DNA of 64,000 nt, from assembly GCF_009796765.1 (NCBI RefSeq), contig NZ_CP047023.1, positions 1,905,501 through 1,969,500 of the forward strand, written 5' to 3'. Shown piece by piece: positions 7,860 through 17,118 of this stretch (the first letter of the stretch is position 1; every line of letters begins with the position of its first letter). Below the pieces are notes generated by a model. That model did no database searches. It had not been told where the DNA came from and was given only the letters and a program-made list of their open reading frames with translations. The translations under genes were made by a program, and so were the position numbers. Source of the DNA: Paraglaciecola sp. L3A3. Lineage in GTDB: Bacteria > Pseudomonadota > Gammaproteobacteria > Enterobacterales > Alteromonadaceae.

Positions 7860-10055
7860 ATGACGGCTTCATTGATTGATCATCTAGTGACTTGCTGTGG
7901 AATTGAGTCAAATTACACTGATGCTTGGGGCAAACCTACTACTATTGATAATAGTACTAAGCAAAAATTGTTACAGGTAATGGGGTATCAAGTTGATAAA
8001 CCAGAATTGCTTGAGAAACAATTAGAAGATTCGACTCATAAAACTTGGCTTTCACCTTTAAATCCTGTCCAGGTGGTACGCAATAATCAAAGTTTACAAA
8101 TTGTTGTGCGTCTACCCATTGAATTAGTTACAGATAACTATTTGGCTAAAGTAACCACTGAGCAAGGTGAGGTTATAGCTTATGAGTTTTCGCCAATTGA
8201 TGGTCAGTTAGCCAATGTTTGTCATATTCAAGATGTTGAATTTCAAGAATACATTATTGATTTACCCTTAGCATTACCACTAGGTTATCACTCACTTGCC
8301 TTAGTTATTGATGATGACGAGTTAGCCACTATGCGTTTAATTATGGCGCCCGTAGCTTGTTTTAAACCGAAGGCGTTATTAGAAGGGCAAAAGGTCTGGG
8401 GCTTAAGTGTACAGTTATATTGCTTAAAAAGTGATTCTAACTGGGGAGTCGGAGATTTTACTGATCTCAGTTATTTAGTCGAAAAAGCTGCGGCACAAGG
8501 TGCCCATTTTATTGGTTTAAATCCTATTCATGCGCTTTACCCAGCTAACCCTGATATTTGTAGTCCCTATGGACCATCATCTCGTCGCTGGTTGAACTTT
8601 ATTTATATTGATGTCACCGCCTTAGACGGCTATGAACAGACATCTGTGCAAAATATTGTTAATCACCTTGATTTTCAACAGCAACTTACCGCAGCTCGTG
8701 AGTCAGAGCAAGTTGATTATAAAACGGTGACAGAATTAAAACTCAAAGCATTAGAAAGTATTTTTGAGTATCAAAATAAAAAGCATCTTTCGAGTAACAG
8801 TAAAATTAATAAAGCTTTTAAAAGTTTTGTGGCTGATGGTGGCGATAGTCTACAAACATTAGCTGTATATGATGCGTTACAAGAACATTTAGCTAGCCAA
8901 GGTAAAGAAAACTGGGGTTGGCCTGTCTTTCCTACTGAATTTTCTGATTACACAAGCCCTAAAGTTAAAACATTTGCTAAAAAACATGCACTTAGAGTGA
9001 AGTTTTATTCGTGGTTACAGTGGCAAGCCGCATTGCAGTTTGAAAAAGCCAATGATGTTGCCATGAATAATGAAATGCATGTGGGCTTATACCGTGATTT
9101 AGCTGTGGGGGTGAGTGAAGGCAGCGCAGAAGTTTGGGGCAATAAAGCATTATATTGCACAACAGCAAGTGTTGGTGCACCTCCTGATGTATTAGGACCT
9201 TTAGGCCAAACTTGGGGGTTACCTCCTATGGATCCGGAAGTCTTATATCAACAACAATATCAACCTATCATTGATTTATTTAATGCTAATATGCATGCCA
9301 CTGGTGCCCTGAGAATCGACCATGTAATGGCATTACTGAGGCTTTGGTGGGTACCTAAAGGAGAAAGCGCTAAAGCGGGTGGTTATGTTTATTATCCAGT
9401 GGATGACTTATTAGCTATTCTGGCATTAGAAAGCCACCGCCATCAAAGTATGGTGATTGGTGAGGATTTGGGAACTGTACCCGAAGAAATTAGAGCAAAA
9501 CTGGCAGATAACGGTGTTTATTCTTATCGTGTGTTCTTTTTTGAACAAGCAAAGGATGGTGGCTTTTATTCGCCTAAGCATTACCCTACACAATCTATGT
9601 CGACTCTGACAACTCATGATATGCCCACCTTATCAGGATTTTGGCATTGTCATGATTTGCAATTAGGCAAAGAATTAGGCTTGTATCCTACAGAAGATAT
9701 TCTGCAGGATTTGTATGCTAGTCGTCATGAAAATAAACAAGCAATTTTAGATACATTACATGGTCATAACTCAATAAGTGATGAAATTAGTTGCGATGTG
9801 AATTATGTTGGTATGAGCCAGTCGCTAAATCATGGGATGCAGTTACATATGGCAGCCGGTTCAAGTGAATTGTTAAGTTTACAATTAGAAGATTGGTTAC
9901 AAATGGATAAACCCGTTAATGTACCTGGTACTTTTAATGAATATCCAAATTGGCGTAGAAAATTAACACGTAATTTACAAGACATATTTACTGATGCATC
10001 ATTAGATCAGTTAGCGGCTAATTTAACTGAGGTTCGAAAGAAAGCTTCAGAATAA
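7860..10055 (+). CDS. malQ: 4-alpha-glucanotransferase (amylomaltase, GH77)
   Basis: A 731-residue GH77 enzyme, which transfers 4-alpha-glucan segments between maltodextrins in the cytoplasm. The nucleophile is Asp487 (GALRIDHVMALLR) and the acid/base Glu535 (VIGEDLGTVP), with THDMPTLSGFW downstream. An N-terminal region of about 170 residues carries the beta-sandwich seen in long MalQ proteins. It opens the malQ-glgB-glgX-msrB operon. Only 57 bases containing a hairpin separate it from glgB. Together with glgB and glgX it would recycle branched storage glucan or imported maltodextrin. The gene is divergent from gapA and shares its candidate HexR control region. Confidence 0.93.
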   Translation: MTASLIDHLVTCCGIESNYTDAWGKPTTIDNSTKQKLLQVMGYQVDKPELLEKQLEDSTHKTWLSPLNPVQVVRNNQSLQIVVRLPIELVTDNYLAKVTTEQGEVIAYEFSPIDGQLANVCHIQDVEFQEYIIDLPLALPLGYHSLALVIDDDELATMRLIMAPVACFKPKALLEGQKVWGLSVQLYCLKSDSNWGVGDFTDLSYLVEKAAAQGAHFIGLNPIHALYPANPDICSPYGPSSRRWLNFIYIDVTALDGYEQTSVQNIVNHLDFQQQLTAARESEQVDYKTVTELKLKALESIFEYQNKKHLSSNSKINKAFKSFVADGGDSLQTLAVYDALQEHLASQGKENWGWPVFPTEFSDYTSPKVKTFAKKHALRVKFYSWLQWQAALQFEKANDVAMNNEMHVGLYRDLAVGVSEGSAEVWGNKALYCTTASVGAPPDVLGPLGQTWGLPPMDPEVLYQQQYQPIIDLFNANMHATGALRIDHVMALLRLWWVPKGESAKAGGYVYYPVDDLLAILALESHRHQSMVIGEDLGTVPEEIRAKLADNGVYSYRVFFFEQAKDGGFYSPKHYPTQSMSTLTTHDMPTLSGFWHCHDLQLGKELGLYPTEDILQDLYASRHENKQAILDTLHGHNSISDEISCDVNYVGMSQSLNHGMQLHMAAGSSELLSLQLEDWLQMDKPVNVPGTFNEYPNWRRKLTRNLQDIFTDASLDQLAANLTEVRKKASE

Positions 10056-10070
10056 TTTAACTTTCTATAA

Positions 10071-10092
10071 AGCTCAGCTATTTAGCTGAGCT
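10071..10092 (+). promoter_or_regulatory. intercistronic hairpin between malQ and glgB
   Basis: AGCTCAGCTA and TAGCTGAGCT form a perfect 10-bp stem closed by two T's. No T-run follows, so it is more likely an mRNA processing or stability element, or a partial terminator, than a full stop. Confidence 0.5.
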
Positions 10093-10112
10093 ATTCAATT
10101 CAAGGCGAAAAT

Positions 10113-12299
10113 ATGCAATTAGAACAAGCACTATCTCAAGCCCGTTGTACCTTTCCTTTTACCCATTTGGGTGCTCATTTTCAAGAATCATCTTCTCAAT
10201 TTATTATTACTACTTGGATCCCCGGGGCCGATAAGGTTACAGTGATTGACCTTGGCTCAGGCAAAAAAATGGGTAGTTTAAAAAATGTCTCAGATAGCTA
10301 TTTATTTCGAGGCTCATTCAAATTAGACCAAGCGCCAGCTGCATACGCTTTTTCTGTAATCAATGAAGGTGGCGAGTATCAGATTATAGATCCCTATCAA
10401 TTTCAAGATGAGGCATACCACGCTGTTCATTATGTTGATCACAGTCCAGAAAATATATATCAGCAATTAGGCGCACAATTAATTTCTCTTGATGTTGGTC
10501 TTTCACAACCTATTCAAGCTACACGTTTTGCCGTATTTGCCCCTAACGCTAGTGCGGTTTCAGTGGTTGGAGATTTCAATTATTGGAATGGCTCTTGTTT
10601 GCCTATGCAAAAAACGGATTTTGGTTATTGGGTCTTAGTCGTGCCTAATGTCGCCGCTGGTGCAAAATATAAATACCAAATTAAAGATGCTGGGGGAGCT
10701 GATTTACCTCATAAAGCGGATCCTGTTGGCTTTTCTGCTGAACAATACCCGTCTTTAAGTTCGGTTGTATATGATCATTATAGTTATCAATGGCAAGACA
10801 ATGCTTGGTTGAAAAAGGCCAAAAAAGATAAATATAAACAAGCTATGAGCTTTTATGAATTGCATCTAGGTTCATGGAAAAGACCAGATAAAGAATCAGG
10901 TAAAGAGTTTTTAACTTATCGAGAATTGGTTGATGAGTTAATCCCTTATGTGAAAGACATGGCTTATACTCATATCGAAATTATGCCTGTTTCTGAATTT
11001 CCATTTGATGGTTCTTGGGGATATCAACCTGTTGGGCTGTTTGCGCCAACTAGTCGTTTCGGTAGTCCAGATGATTTTAAATATTTTGTTGATCAGTGCC
11101 ATCAAAATGGCATAGGTGTGGTGATTGATTGGGTACCTGCCCATTTTCCTGAAGATGGTCATGGTCTGGCAAGGTTTGATGGTACACATGTTTACGAATA
11201 TGAGGATCCCCGTAAAGGTTGGCATCCTGATTGGAACTCTTGTATTTATGATTTTGGTAAAGACACAGTTAGACAATTTTTAGTGGCTAATGCCTTGTAT
11301 TGGCTTGATAAATTCCATATCGATGGTTTAAGAGTCGATGCCGTAGCGTCTATGTTGTACTTAGATTATTCTCGAGAAGACGGCGATTGGATCCCTAACG
11401 TGGACGGTGGCAATCACAACTACGAAGCTATCAGTTTTTTACAATGGATGAATAAAGAGGTTTACGATAAATATCCTAACGCTATCACCATTGCTGAAGA
11501 GTCCACCTCATTTCCTAAAGTGTCTCGTCCTGTTTTTGAAGGCGGATTAGGTTTTGGATTTAAATGGAATATGGGCTGGATGAACGATTCTTTACATTAT
11601 ATTGCTAAAGATCCTTGCTACCGCCGTTATCACCACAATGAAATTACATTTAGTTTAGTTTATTCGTTTGATGAAAATTTTGTCTTGCCTATTTCACATG
11701 ATGAAGTAGTACATGGTAAGGGATCTTTATTGCGTAAAATGCCAGGTGATGAATGGCAACAAGCTGCTAATGTGAGAGCTTATGCTGGCTTTATGTACGG
11801 CCATCCAGGTAAAAAATTAAACTTTATGGGCAATGAAATTGGTCAATCACATGAGTGGAATCATGATAGTTCTATTGATTGGCATTTGTTGGAGTTTGAT
11901 AAACATAAAGGGATCCAAAATTTATATCGTGACCTAAATAAAATGTATGCCAAATATCCGGCTTTGTATGAAATGGAACATGAGCATCAAGGTTTTGAGT
12001 GGATAGATCATGGAAATGCTGATCAGAGTATTTTATCTATGCTCAGAAAATCAAAACAACAAAAAGTCTATGTAGTAACAAACTTTACTCCTATTACCTA
12101 CGATGACTTCAGGTTAGGGGTACAAGATGAAGGTCAGTATCAAATAATTTTGAATACTGATGATAAAAAGTATTGGGGAAGTGGATATAAAACCAATAAA
12201 AAATCTGAAGCGGAAGCATTACCTTGGAATAATCAAGATTATTCTATTCCTCTGCCGTTACCCCCATTAGCTAGTTTATTTATAATTTTTAAAGGATAA
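10113..12299 (+). CDS. glgB: 1,4-alpha-glucan branching enzyme (GH13)
   Basis: A 728-residue branching enzyme that forms alpha-1,6 branch points in glycogen. Domain order is an N-terminal beta-sandwich, a CBM48 module at about residues 125-220 (FAVFAPNASAVSVVGDFN), the GH13 barrel, and a C-terminal all-beta domain. Active-site residues are Asp409 (GLRVDAVASM) and Glu462 (TIAEESTSFP), with SHDEVVHG as the transition-state Asp motif. Length fits the two-N-domain GlgB class of Escherichia coli. It sits 5 bases before glgX, so the genes are cotranscribed. No glgA or glgC lies in the window, so the glucan synthase genes must be elsewhere. Confidence 0.96.
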   Translation: MQLEQALSQARCTFPFTHLGAHFQESSSQFIITTWIPGADKVTVIDLGSGKKMGSLKNVSDSYLFRGSFKLDQAPAAYAFSVINEGGEYQIIDPYQFQDEAYHAVHYVDHSPENIYQQLGAQLISLDVGLSQPIQATRFAVFAPNASAVSVVGDFNYWNGSCLPMQKTDFGYWVLVVPNVAAGAKYKYQIKDAGGADLPHKADPVGFSAEQYPSLSSVVYDHYSYQWQDNAWLKKAKKDKYKQAMSFYELHLGSWKRPDKESGKEFLTYRELVDELIPYVKDMAYTHIEIMPVSEFPFDGSWGYQPVGLFAPTSRFGSPDDFKYFVDQCHQNGIGVVIDWVPAHFPEDGHGLARFDGTHVYEYEDPRKGWHPDWNSCIYDFGKDTVRQFLVANALYWLDKFHIDGLRVDAVASMLYLDYSREDGDWIPNVDGGNHNYEAISFLQWMNKEVYDKYPNAITIAEESTSFPKVSRPVFEGGLGFGFKWNMGWMNDSLHYIAKDPCYRRYHHNEITFSLVYSFDENFVLPISHDEVVHGKGSLLRKMPGDEWQQAANVRAYAGFMYGHPGKKLNFMGNEIGQSHEWNHDSSIDWHLLEFDKHKGIQNLYRDLNKMYAKYPALYEMEHEHQGFEWIDHGNADQSILSMLRKSKQQKVYVVTNFTPITYDDFRLGVQDEGQYQIILNTDDKKYWGSGYKTNKKSEAEALPWNNQDYSIPLPLPPLASLFIIFKG

Positions 12300-12304
12300 T
12301 TTTT

Positions 12305-14386
12305 GTGACCTCTACCTATCATGCCCATGCAGGGAAACCCCATCCATTAGGCGCTAATATTAGCAATAAAGGATGTAATTTTGCTGTGCATTGTCCTAAT
12401 GCTGATGGAGTGGAACTGTGTTTATTTGACCAAAATACAGAAGAGCAAATTGCTGTTATTCCCATGCCAGCTAAAACCGGCAAAGTATGGCACTGTTATA
12501 TTGAAAATATCACAGAGGGTCAGTTATATGCTTATCGAGTTGTAGGAGAAAACCAAGCCAATATGGGCCTGAAGTTTGATAACGACAAACTGTTGATCGA
12601 TCCCTACACCAAAGCTTTGAACAGACCACTTGTTTGGAATAAAAAGCAATATCAAGGTGATAGCCAATTTATGATCCCTAAGGGCATAGTGCTAGCACCT
12701 AAAAAAACAGAAAATAGAATAGAGAAACCTAAAATCGCCCTTGAGCAGACTATTCTTTATGAAGCTCATGTAAAAGGTTTAACCCAGTTACATCCTGATG
12801 TACCGGCTAAACATAAAGGGAAGTTTTTAGGTGTCTCTCATCCATCGGTTATTAAACATCTTAAATCTTTGGGTATAACCGCTATTCAATTAATGCCTGT
12901 GTCGGCATTTATGCCAGAGCCCTTTATTACTAATAAAGGCTTAACTAATTATTGGGGATACAACCCCATTAATTATTTTTGTCCTGATCCTAGATATGTA
13001 GTAAACGATGCGGTAGCCGAATTTAAAAGCATGGTGGATAGTCTGCATCAAGCTGGCATTGAAGTGATCTTAGATGTGGTGTTTAATCATACTGCAGAAG
13101 GCGGAGCTGATGGGCCAATTTTGTCTTTTAAAGGATTCGATAATTCGTCATGTTATTTGTTTGAACGCAATGACTATGGCGCAATTGATTATGGTAAATA
13201 TGTCAATAATTCGGGCTGTGGTAATAGTGTTAACACCGCTTTTCCTTATGTACAAAAGATGGTCATGGACTCGTTACGTTATTGGGTGCAAGAGATGGGC
13301 GTAGATGGCTTTAGATTTGATTTAGCCGCTAGTTTAGGCCGTGACCCTTATGAGTTTTCAACTCTTTCTGGTTTTTTTAGAACCATTCGTCAAGATCCTG
13401 TGTTAATTACTAGCAAATTAATTGCCGAGCCATGGGATATTGGCCACGGTGGCTATCGTTTAGGTCAATTTCCTTCAAATTGGCTTGAATGTAATGATAA
13501 ATTTCGCGATACCGTTAGGGCTTTTTGGCGTGGAGATAAAGGCCAAACGAGTGACTTTGCTACCCGTTTATTAGGCTCAAGAGACGTCTTCTCTCAAGAA
13601 AACCGTTCGATTTTAACTTCAGTGAATAATGTCAGTTACCATGATGGTTTTACTTTACATGACATGGTCACCTATGCAGAACGTCATAATGAAGCCAATG
13701 GTGAACAAAACCGGGATGGTCATGGGCATAATTTGTCGGCAAATTATGGTGTTGAAGGCGAAACAACTGACAAAGAGATCTTAAGAATACGAGAAAGACA
13801 AAAACGGAATCTTTTTGCCACTTTATTGTTATCTCAGGGGACGCCACATGTTTTAGGTGGTGATGAACTGAGCCGCACACAGCAAGGCAATAATAATGCT
13901 TATTGTCAGGACAATGAAATTAATTGGCTAAACTGGTCGTTAAATGAAAGACAACAAGATTTTTTAATCTTTTGTCAGCAAATCATTAAGCTACGTAAAG
14001 AAAGTGAAATGTTGCATCATTTAAATTTGAAAGATGATGGTTATATAAATGGACATAACGTAGAAAAAATTTATTGGTACCGTCCAGACGGTGAACGTAA
14101 AGTTGAAGACGATTGGCAAGATCATAATAATCAAGCTTTTGCTTTGGAGCTCAGAGGACGTGAAATTGAAGGCTCATCACACCAGGAACATTGGTTATTA
14201 ATTTTTAATGCCAGTGACCATGATGTTTGCTTCCATTTACCTACCTTTTGTAAAGGCGATAGTTGGCAAATTAAACTTGATACTCGTTATGCCAAATGGT
14301 CTGAACAACCAGATGTAAAAATTAGACATAAACACCTACAGGCAGGTCGCAGTATTTGTGTGTTTAAATGTGTAGCAGAGGATTGA
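12305..14386 (+). CDS. glgX: glycogen debranching enzyme (isoamylase-type, GH13)
   Basis: A 693-residue GlgX-type enzyme that removes short alpha-1,6 branches from phosphorylase-limited glycogen. It begins with a CBM48 module ([20 protein letters not shown]), then a GH13 barrel with nucleophile Asp339 ([12 protein letters not shown]), acid/base Glu375 (IAEPWDIG) and the NYHDGF-like [11 protein letters not shown] motif. Start is GTG at 12305 with AAGGA about 8 bases upstream; there is no ATG option nearby. It follows glgB by 5 bases and precedes msrB by 4. The insertion DWQDHNNQ near the C-terminus is polar and looks like a surface loop. Confidence 0.95.
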   Translation: MTSTYHAHAGKPHPLGANISNKGCNFAVHCPNADGVELCLFDQNTEEQIAVIPMPAKTGKVWHCYIENITEGQLYAYRVVGENQANMGLKFDNDKLLIDPYTKALNRPLVWNKKQYQGDSQFMIPKGIVLAPKKTENRIEKPKIALEQTILYEAHVKGLTQLHPDVPAKHKGKFLGVSHPSVIKHLKSLGITAIQLMPVSAFMPEPFITNKGLTNYWGYNPINYFCPDPRYVVNDAVAEFKSMVDSLHQAGIEVILDVVFNHTAEGGADGPILSFKGFDNSSCYLFERNDYGAIDYGKYVNNSGCGNSVNTAFPYVQKMVMDSLRYWVQEMGVDGFRFDLAASLGRDPYEFSTLSGFFRTIRQDPVLITSKLIAEPWDIGHGGYRLGQFPSNWLECNDKFRDTVRAFWRGDKGQTSDFATRLLGSRDVFSQENRSILTSVNNVSYHDGFTLHDMVTYAERHNEANGEQNRDGHGHNLSANYGVEGETTDKEILRIRERQKRNLFATLLLSQGTPHVLGGDELSRTQQGNNNAYCQDNEINWLNWSLNERQQDFLIFCQQIIKLRKESEMLHHLNLKDDGYINGHNVEKIYWYRPDGERKVEDDWQDHNNQAFALELRGREIEGSSHQEHWLLIFNASDHDVCFHLPTFCKGDSWQIKLDTRYAKWSEQPDVKIRHKHLQAGRSICVFKCVAED

Positions 14387-14390
14387 ATAT

Positions 14391-14777
14391 ATGAAATTAT
14401 TAGATCAAGAATGGCGCGAAAAACTCACTGATGAAGAGTTCAGAGTTTGCCGACAAAAAGGTACCGAACGGCCTTTTACTGGCAGCTTGTTAGATGTTAA
14501 AGACATGGGGGACTATACGTGCACCTGTTGTGGTAACAAACTTTTCGATTCAACGGATAAATATGATTCAGGTTGTGGGTGGCCTTCATTTTCAGCACAA
14601 AGTGCAGAGCAAAACGTTGAATATCACAGTGACGACTCATTAGCTATGCAGCGTATTGAAATTGTCTGTAAGCATTGTGATGCACATTTAGGACATGTGT
14701 TTGACGATGGTCCTAAACCTACAGGAAAGCGTTATTGTGTGAACTCTGTGTCGATTAAGTTTAATCAAAAAAGTTAA
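14391..14777 (+). CDS. msrB: peptide-methionine (R)-S-oxide reductase
   Basis: A 128-residue MsrB that reduces the R epimer of methionine sulfoxide in oxidised proteins. It has the two zinc-binding CxxC pairs (CTCCGNK and CKHCDAH), the GCGWPSF substrate motif and the catalytic Cys in [11 protein letters not shown]. It starts 4 bases after glgX, so it is probably read from the glycogen operon, an unexpected partner for a repair enzyme. A hairpin lies 12 bases after its stop. The full length and all key residues are present. Confidence 0.95.
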   Translation: MKLLDQEWREKLTDEEFRVCRQKGTERPFTGSLLDVKDMGDYTCTCCGNKLFDSTDKYDSGCGWPSFSAQSAEQNVEYHSDDSLAMQRIEIVCKHCDAHLGHVFDDGPKPTGKRYCVNSVSIKFNQKS

Positions 14778-14788
14778 ACTTATTGCAT

Positions 14789-14812
14789 AAGTGCATGCTA
14801 AAGCATGCGCTT
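14789..14812 (+). terminator. hairpin after msrB (possible terminator of malQ-glgBX-msrB)
   Basis: AAGTGCATGCT and AGCATGCGCTT form an 11-bp stem with one G-T pair and a two-base loop. It lacks a strong T-run, so it may be a weak terminator or the remnant of an intergenic repeat next to the insertion sequence. Confidence 0.4.
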
Positions 14813-14865
14813 CGCTTATTTATGTACTGCGTACACTAAGATTATTCGCTGCACTTACCTGCATC

Positions 14866-14895
14866 TGTAATGGTTTAATGAAACTGGAGAGATTT
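14866..14895 (+). repeat. IS3-family left terminal inverted repeat
   Basis: Thirty bases starting TGTAATGGT and ending GGAGAGATTT; about 22 of 30 match the complement of the right end at 16085-16114. The outer 9 and inner 10 bases are identical in both. Confidence 0.85.
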
Positions 14896-14931
14896 ATAGC
14901 TTAAAATAAACAAAATCTCGTAGGTATTAAC

Positions 14932-15243
14932 ATGACTAGAAAAGCAAAAGTAACCTTCACCCCGAAACAGAAATTAGAATACGCCAAATTGATGGTAGAA
15001 GATGGGTATACCAATAAACAGGTTGAAGAAATATCAGGTGCAGGCAGATCAGCCGTATCACGTTGGAAGCGTCAATATCAATCTGAGTTGCAGGGTGTTA
15101 CACCAGAAAACACCAAGGCATTAACAGATGAGCAGCAAAGGATCCAAGCGTTAGAAACGCAACTTAAGCGAGCATTAAGGGATAATGAAATATTAAAAAA
15201 AGCCACCGCTTTCTTCATACGCAACAATCCAGACTTAATGTAA
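14932..15243 (+). CDS. IS3-family transposase OrfA
   Basis: A 103-residue helix-turn-helix/leucine-zipper protein (HTH_Tnp_1 type) that recognises the element ends. The HTH spans about residues 10-50 (KQKLEYAKLMVEDGYTNKQV...GAGRSAVSRWKRQY). A coiled coil follows at about 65-90 (QQRIQALETQLKRALRDNEIL). Seven A's at 15195-15201 followed by G give a classic -1 slippery site. The orfB frame is open from there to its own ATG, so a fused OrfAB transposase could form by programmed frameshift. The stop overlaps the orfB start (TAATG). Confidence 0.9.
   Translation: MTRKAKVTFTPKQKLEYAKLMVEDGYTNKQVEEISGAGRSAVSRWKRQYQSELQGVTPENTKALTDEQQRIQALETQLKRALRDNEILKKATAFFIRNNPDLM
15195..15202 (+). promoter_or_regulatory. 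probable programmed -1 frameshift site
   Basis: A run of seven A's followed by G lies in the 3' part of orfA, read as TTA AAA AAA GCC. I checked the -1 frame codon by codon from 15195 to 15243 and found no stop, so slippage gives a continuous OrfAB protein as in other IS3 elements. Confidence 0.6.
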
Positions 15244-16085
15244 TGAAAGAAATGAAGAAAGCTCAACTTGGCTATACCACCACCGAGTTATGTCGTTTAT
15301 TTGAAGTGAGTAGTAGCCGTTATTATTACCACCCTAGGCCTCCTAATAGCGATGATATTGCATCATCGATTCAGTCGATAGCAGAAGTGACAGGAAATAC
15401 TTATGGTAAGCGCAGAATGCAGGTTGAACTGAATGCGCTAGACCACAACATTGGTTTATATAAAACGGCTACACTCATGAAAAAACTAAACATAAAGGCG
15501 ATTAGGCCTAAGAAGAAACATTATTATCCAGATTCAGGTGTTGAACATAAATATGCGCCCAATTTACTCAAGCGACAATTTAGTCCTGATACCTATAATA
15601 CTCATTGGGTTGGCGATATAACCTATATCAGACATCATCATGGCTGGAGCTATTTAGCATGTGTCTTAGATCTATCAACTAAAGAAATCGTGGGTTATGC
15701 ATTATCGACAAAGCCTAACGCGGAATTGACAAAAACAGCATTGAATAATGCAATAAAACGTCAAGCACCCAACACACATAAGTTAATGTTCCATTCAGAT
15801 CAAGGTGTCCAGTATTCAGCTATATCATTTAGAGAACGGCTTGCTCAATTAGATATCACACCTAGTATGAGTCGCCGTGGAAATTGTTGGGACAACGCCG
15901 TTATGGAGCGTTTTTTTAGAAGTTTAAAAACGGAGAGACTGAATCACCTTTCATTTTTAAACCATCAATCAGTGATATGCGAAGTTGAACAATATATTCA
16001 GTTTTATAACTATAAACGTCGGCATTCTGTCTTAGATTATATGACACCACATCAGAAATATAATGAACTTAAAAATGCGGCTTAA
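15243..16085 (+). CDS. IS3-family transposase OrfB (DDE integrase core)
   Basis: A 280-residue transposase catalytic subunit. It has an N-terminal HTH_21-like segment (GNTYGKRRMQVEL) and an rve integrase core with the DDE residues in WVGDITYI (first Asp), FHSDQGVQYS (second Asp) and RGNCWDNAVMERFFRSLKTE (Glu), then the YNYKRRHSVLDYMTP tail. Every catalytic motif is intact. It probably acts mainly as the C-terminal half of a frameshifted OrfAB fusion. Confidence 0.93.
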   Translation: MKEMKKAQLGYTTTELCRLFEVSSSRYYYHPRPPNSDDIASSIQSIAEVTGNTYGKRRMQVELNALDHNIGLYKTATLMKKLNIKAIRPKKKHYYPDSGVEHKYAPNLLKRQFSPDTYNTHWVGDITYIRHHHGWSYLACVLDLSTKEIVGYALSTKPNAELTKTALNNAIKRQAPNTHKLMFHSDQGVQYSAISFRERLAQLDITPSMSRRGNCWDNAVMERFFRSLKTERLNHLSFLNHQSVICEVEQYIQFYNYKRRHSVLDYMTPHQKYNELKNAA

Positions 16086-16114
16086 AATCTCTCCGAAATT
16101 AGTTGACCATTACA
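16085..16114 (-). repeat. IS3-family right terminal inverted repeat
   Basis: The complement reads TGTAATGGT, then a divergent middle, then GGAGAGATTT, matching the left end in about 22 of 30 positions. It overlaps the orfB stop codon and supplies the stop for the truncated DUF523 frame on the minus strand. Confidence 0.85.
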
Positions 16115-16311
16115 GTTTCTCTAGGAGCACCAAGTCCTATATGCATTTCGGGGCAAAATGGTACAAATTGAAAATAATCTTTTAATACGCCTGTGATAAA
16201 GGCATTTTTTTTATGGCCGGCATCAAAACGTACGTTTTCGCCTAATAAACAGCTGCTTACGCCAATTTTGATGTCAGATGATATCGCTTTATTCATAGGG
16301 CTTTGGTTCAC
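16115..16311 (-). pseudogene. DUF523 (YbbK-like) gene truncated by the insertion sequence
   Basis: The minus-strand frame encodes the N-terminal end of a DUF523 protein: IGVSSCLLGENVRFDAGHK, then FVPFCPEMHIGLGAPRET. It then runs into the insertion sequence and stops at TAA after three IS-encoded codons. DUF523 proteins are about 150 residues, or about 320 when fused to DUF1722, so at least two thirds of this gene is missing. The missing part is not found left of the element (14778-14865), so it was deleted rather than merely interrupted. The frame opens at GTG 16311; ATG 16296 is an alternative start. Function of the intact family is not established. Confidence 0.8.
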
Positions 16312-16371
16312 TAAATTGTGCAGTTAAAAGTAATTCTACATGTAAGTTAAGTCCGCGCTTTGTTTTGTTAT

Positions 16372-17118
16372 TCAATGCTTTGCTTGGTACTGGTGATATA
16401 TTTGGTACATTAAATCTGGTTTGTATTGTTTTTTGACTTCGGCTCTAAGCTTACTAATTAAAGTTCTATGTGCGGATTTTTTTGAAAAGTGTAACCATAT
16501 TTCTTTTTCAGAAAGGTTGAATGGTCGACCGAACTCGTTCATGTTTTTCCCTAACGCTGCGACATTGTATTCAATAGCAACCAAAGAGCCGGCTAACGCA
16601 TCTACTCTGTTCAAGCTAAGTAGTTGAATACCTTGTTGATAATTTCTAACTTCAAGTTTGCGTAATTGAAAATCACGATCAAACGCTTTTGATAGACTGG
16701 CAGAACGAATCACTGCAAATTGTTTTAAAAGGTGCAACTGACTATAGCTACTAAGTTCCTTACCTAATTGAGGTAGTACTATAACTTTGGCTTTAGAAAT
16801 AGGCCCGATGAAATCAGCATAATCTTCTAGTTGTGTATTTTTGTAAATAAGAGTGAGATCTAATGTGCCTTGTTTAATACCAAATACAATACGTGCGTAA
16901 GGGTAGGGGACTAACTTAAACTCTATGCCCGTTTTTTCTGCTAGTAACTCAAAGTAGTTAACTACAGTACCAACCAACAGCCCATGCTCATTTACTTGTG
17001 CAAAAGGTGGAAATTCTGGAACTCCCACATTTAACACTACCTCTGATTTCTTGCCTTGGGCGGTAAATGACAGCAGTGTGGTTTGCAGAAATATAAGTAT
17101 TAATAATGACTTGAACAT
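16372..17118 (-). CDS. periplasmic solute-binding protein, SBP_bac_3 family
   Basis: A 248-residue family-3 periplasmic binding-protein-like protein. I chose the ATG at 17118 because it gives a clear Sec signal peptide (MFKSLLILIFLQ...AQG). The frame is open to a TTG at 17187, but that adds 23 residues with no signal character. The mature part has the two-lobe pattern VLNVGVPEFPPFAQ, LVGTVVNYFELLAEKTG and GTLDLTLIYK. Family members bind amino acids or similar small ligands. No ABC transporter permease or ATPase lies nearby, so this is probably an orphan binding protein, as is common in Alteromonadales. Ligand unknown. Confidence 0.8.
   Translation of the reverse strand: MFKSLLILIFLQTTLLSFTAQGKKSEVVLNVGVPEFPPFAQVNEHGLLVGTVVNYFELLAEKTGIEFKLVPYPYARIVFGIKQGTLDLTLIYKNTQLEDYADFIGPISKAKVIVLPQLGKELSSYSQLHLLKQFAVIRSASLSKAFDRDFQLRKLEVRNYQQGIQLLSLNRVDALAGSLVAIEYNVAALGKNMNEFGRPFNLSEKEIWLHFSKKSAHRTLISKLRAEVKKQYKPDLMYQIYHQYQAKH

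Larger units (their letters stand above)
14866..16114 (+). mobile_element. IS3-family insertion sequence, complete
   Basis: A 1249-base element bounded by imperfect inverted repeats that begin TGTAATGGT at 14866 and, on the other strand, TGTAATGGT ending at 16114. It carries overlapping orfA and orfB of IS3 type, with a 7-A slippery run before the orfA end. Both frames are intact, so it could be active. No direct target duplication is visible: bases before the left end read GCATC and bases after the right end read GTTTC. Its right end cuts a DUF523 gene whose remaining part is not present on the left, which suggests a deletion next to the element or recombination between two copies. Confidence 0.9.

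Noticed and set aside
14866..16114. Target-site duplication of the IS element
   Set aside because: Three- and four-base comparisons of the flanks do not match, so none is claimed; the deletion explanation is used instead.
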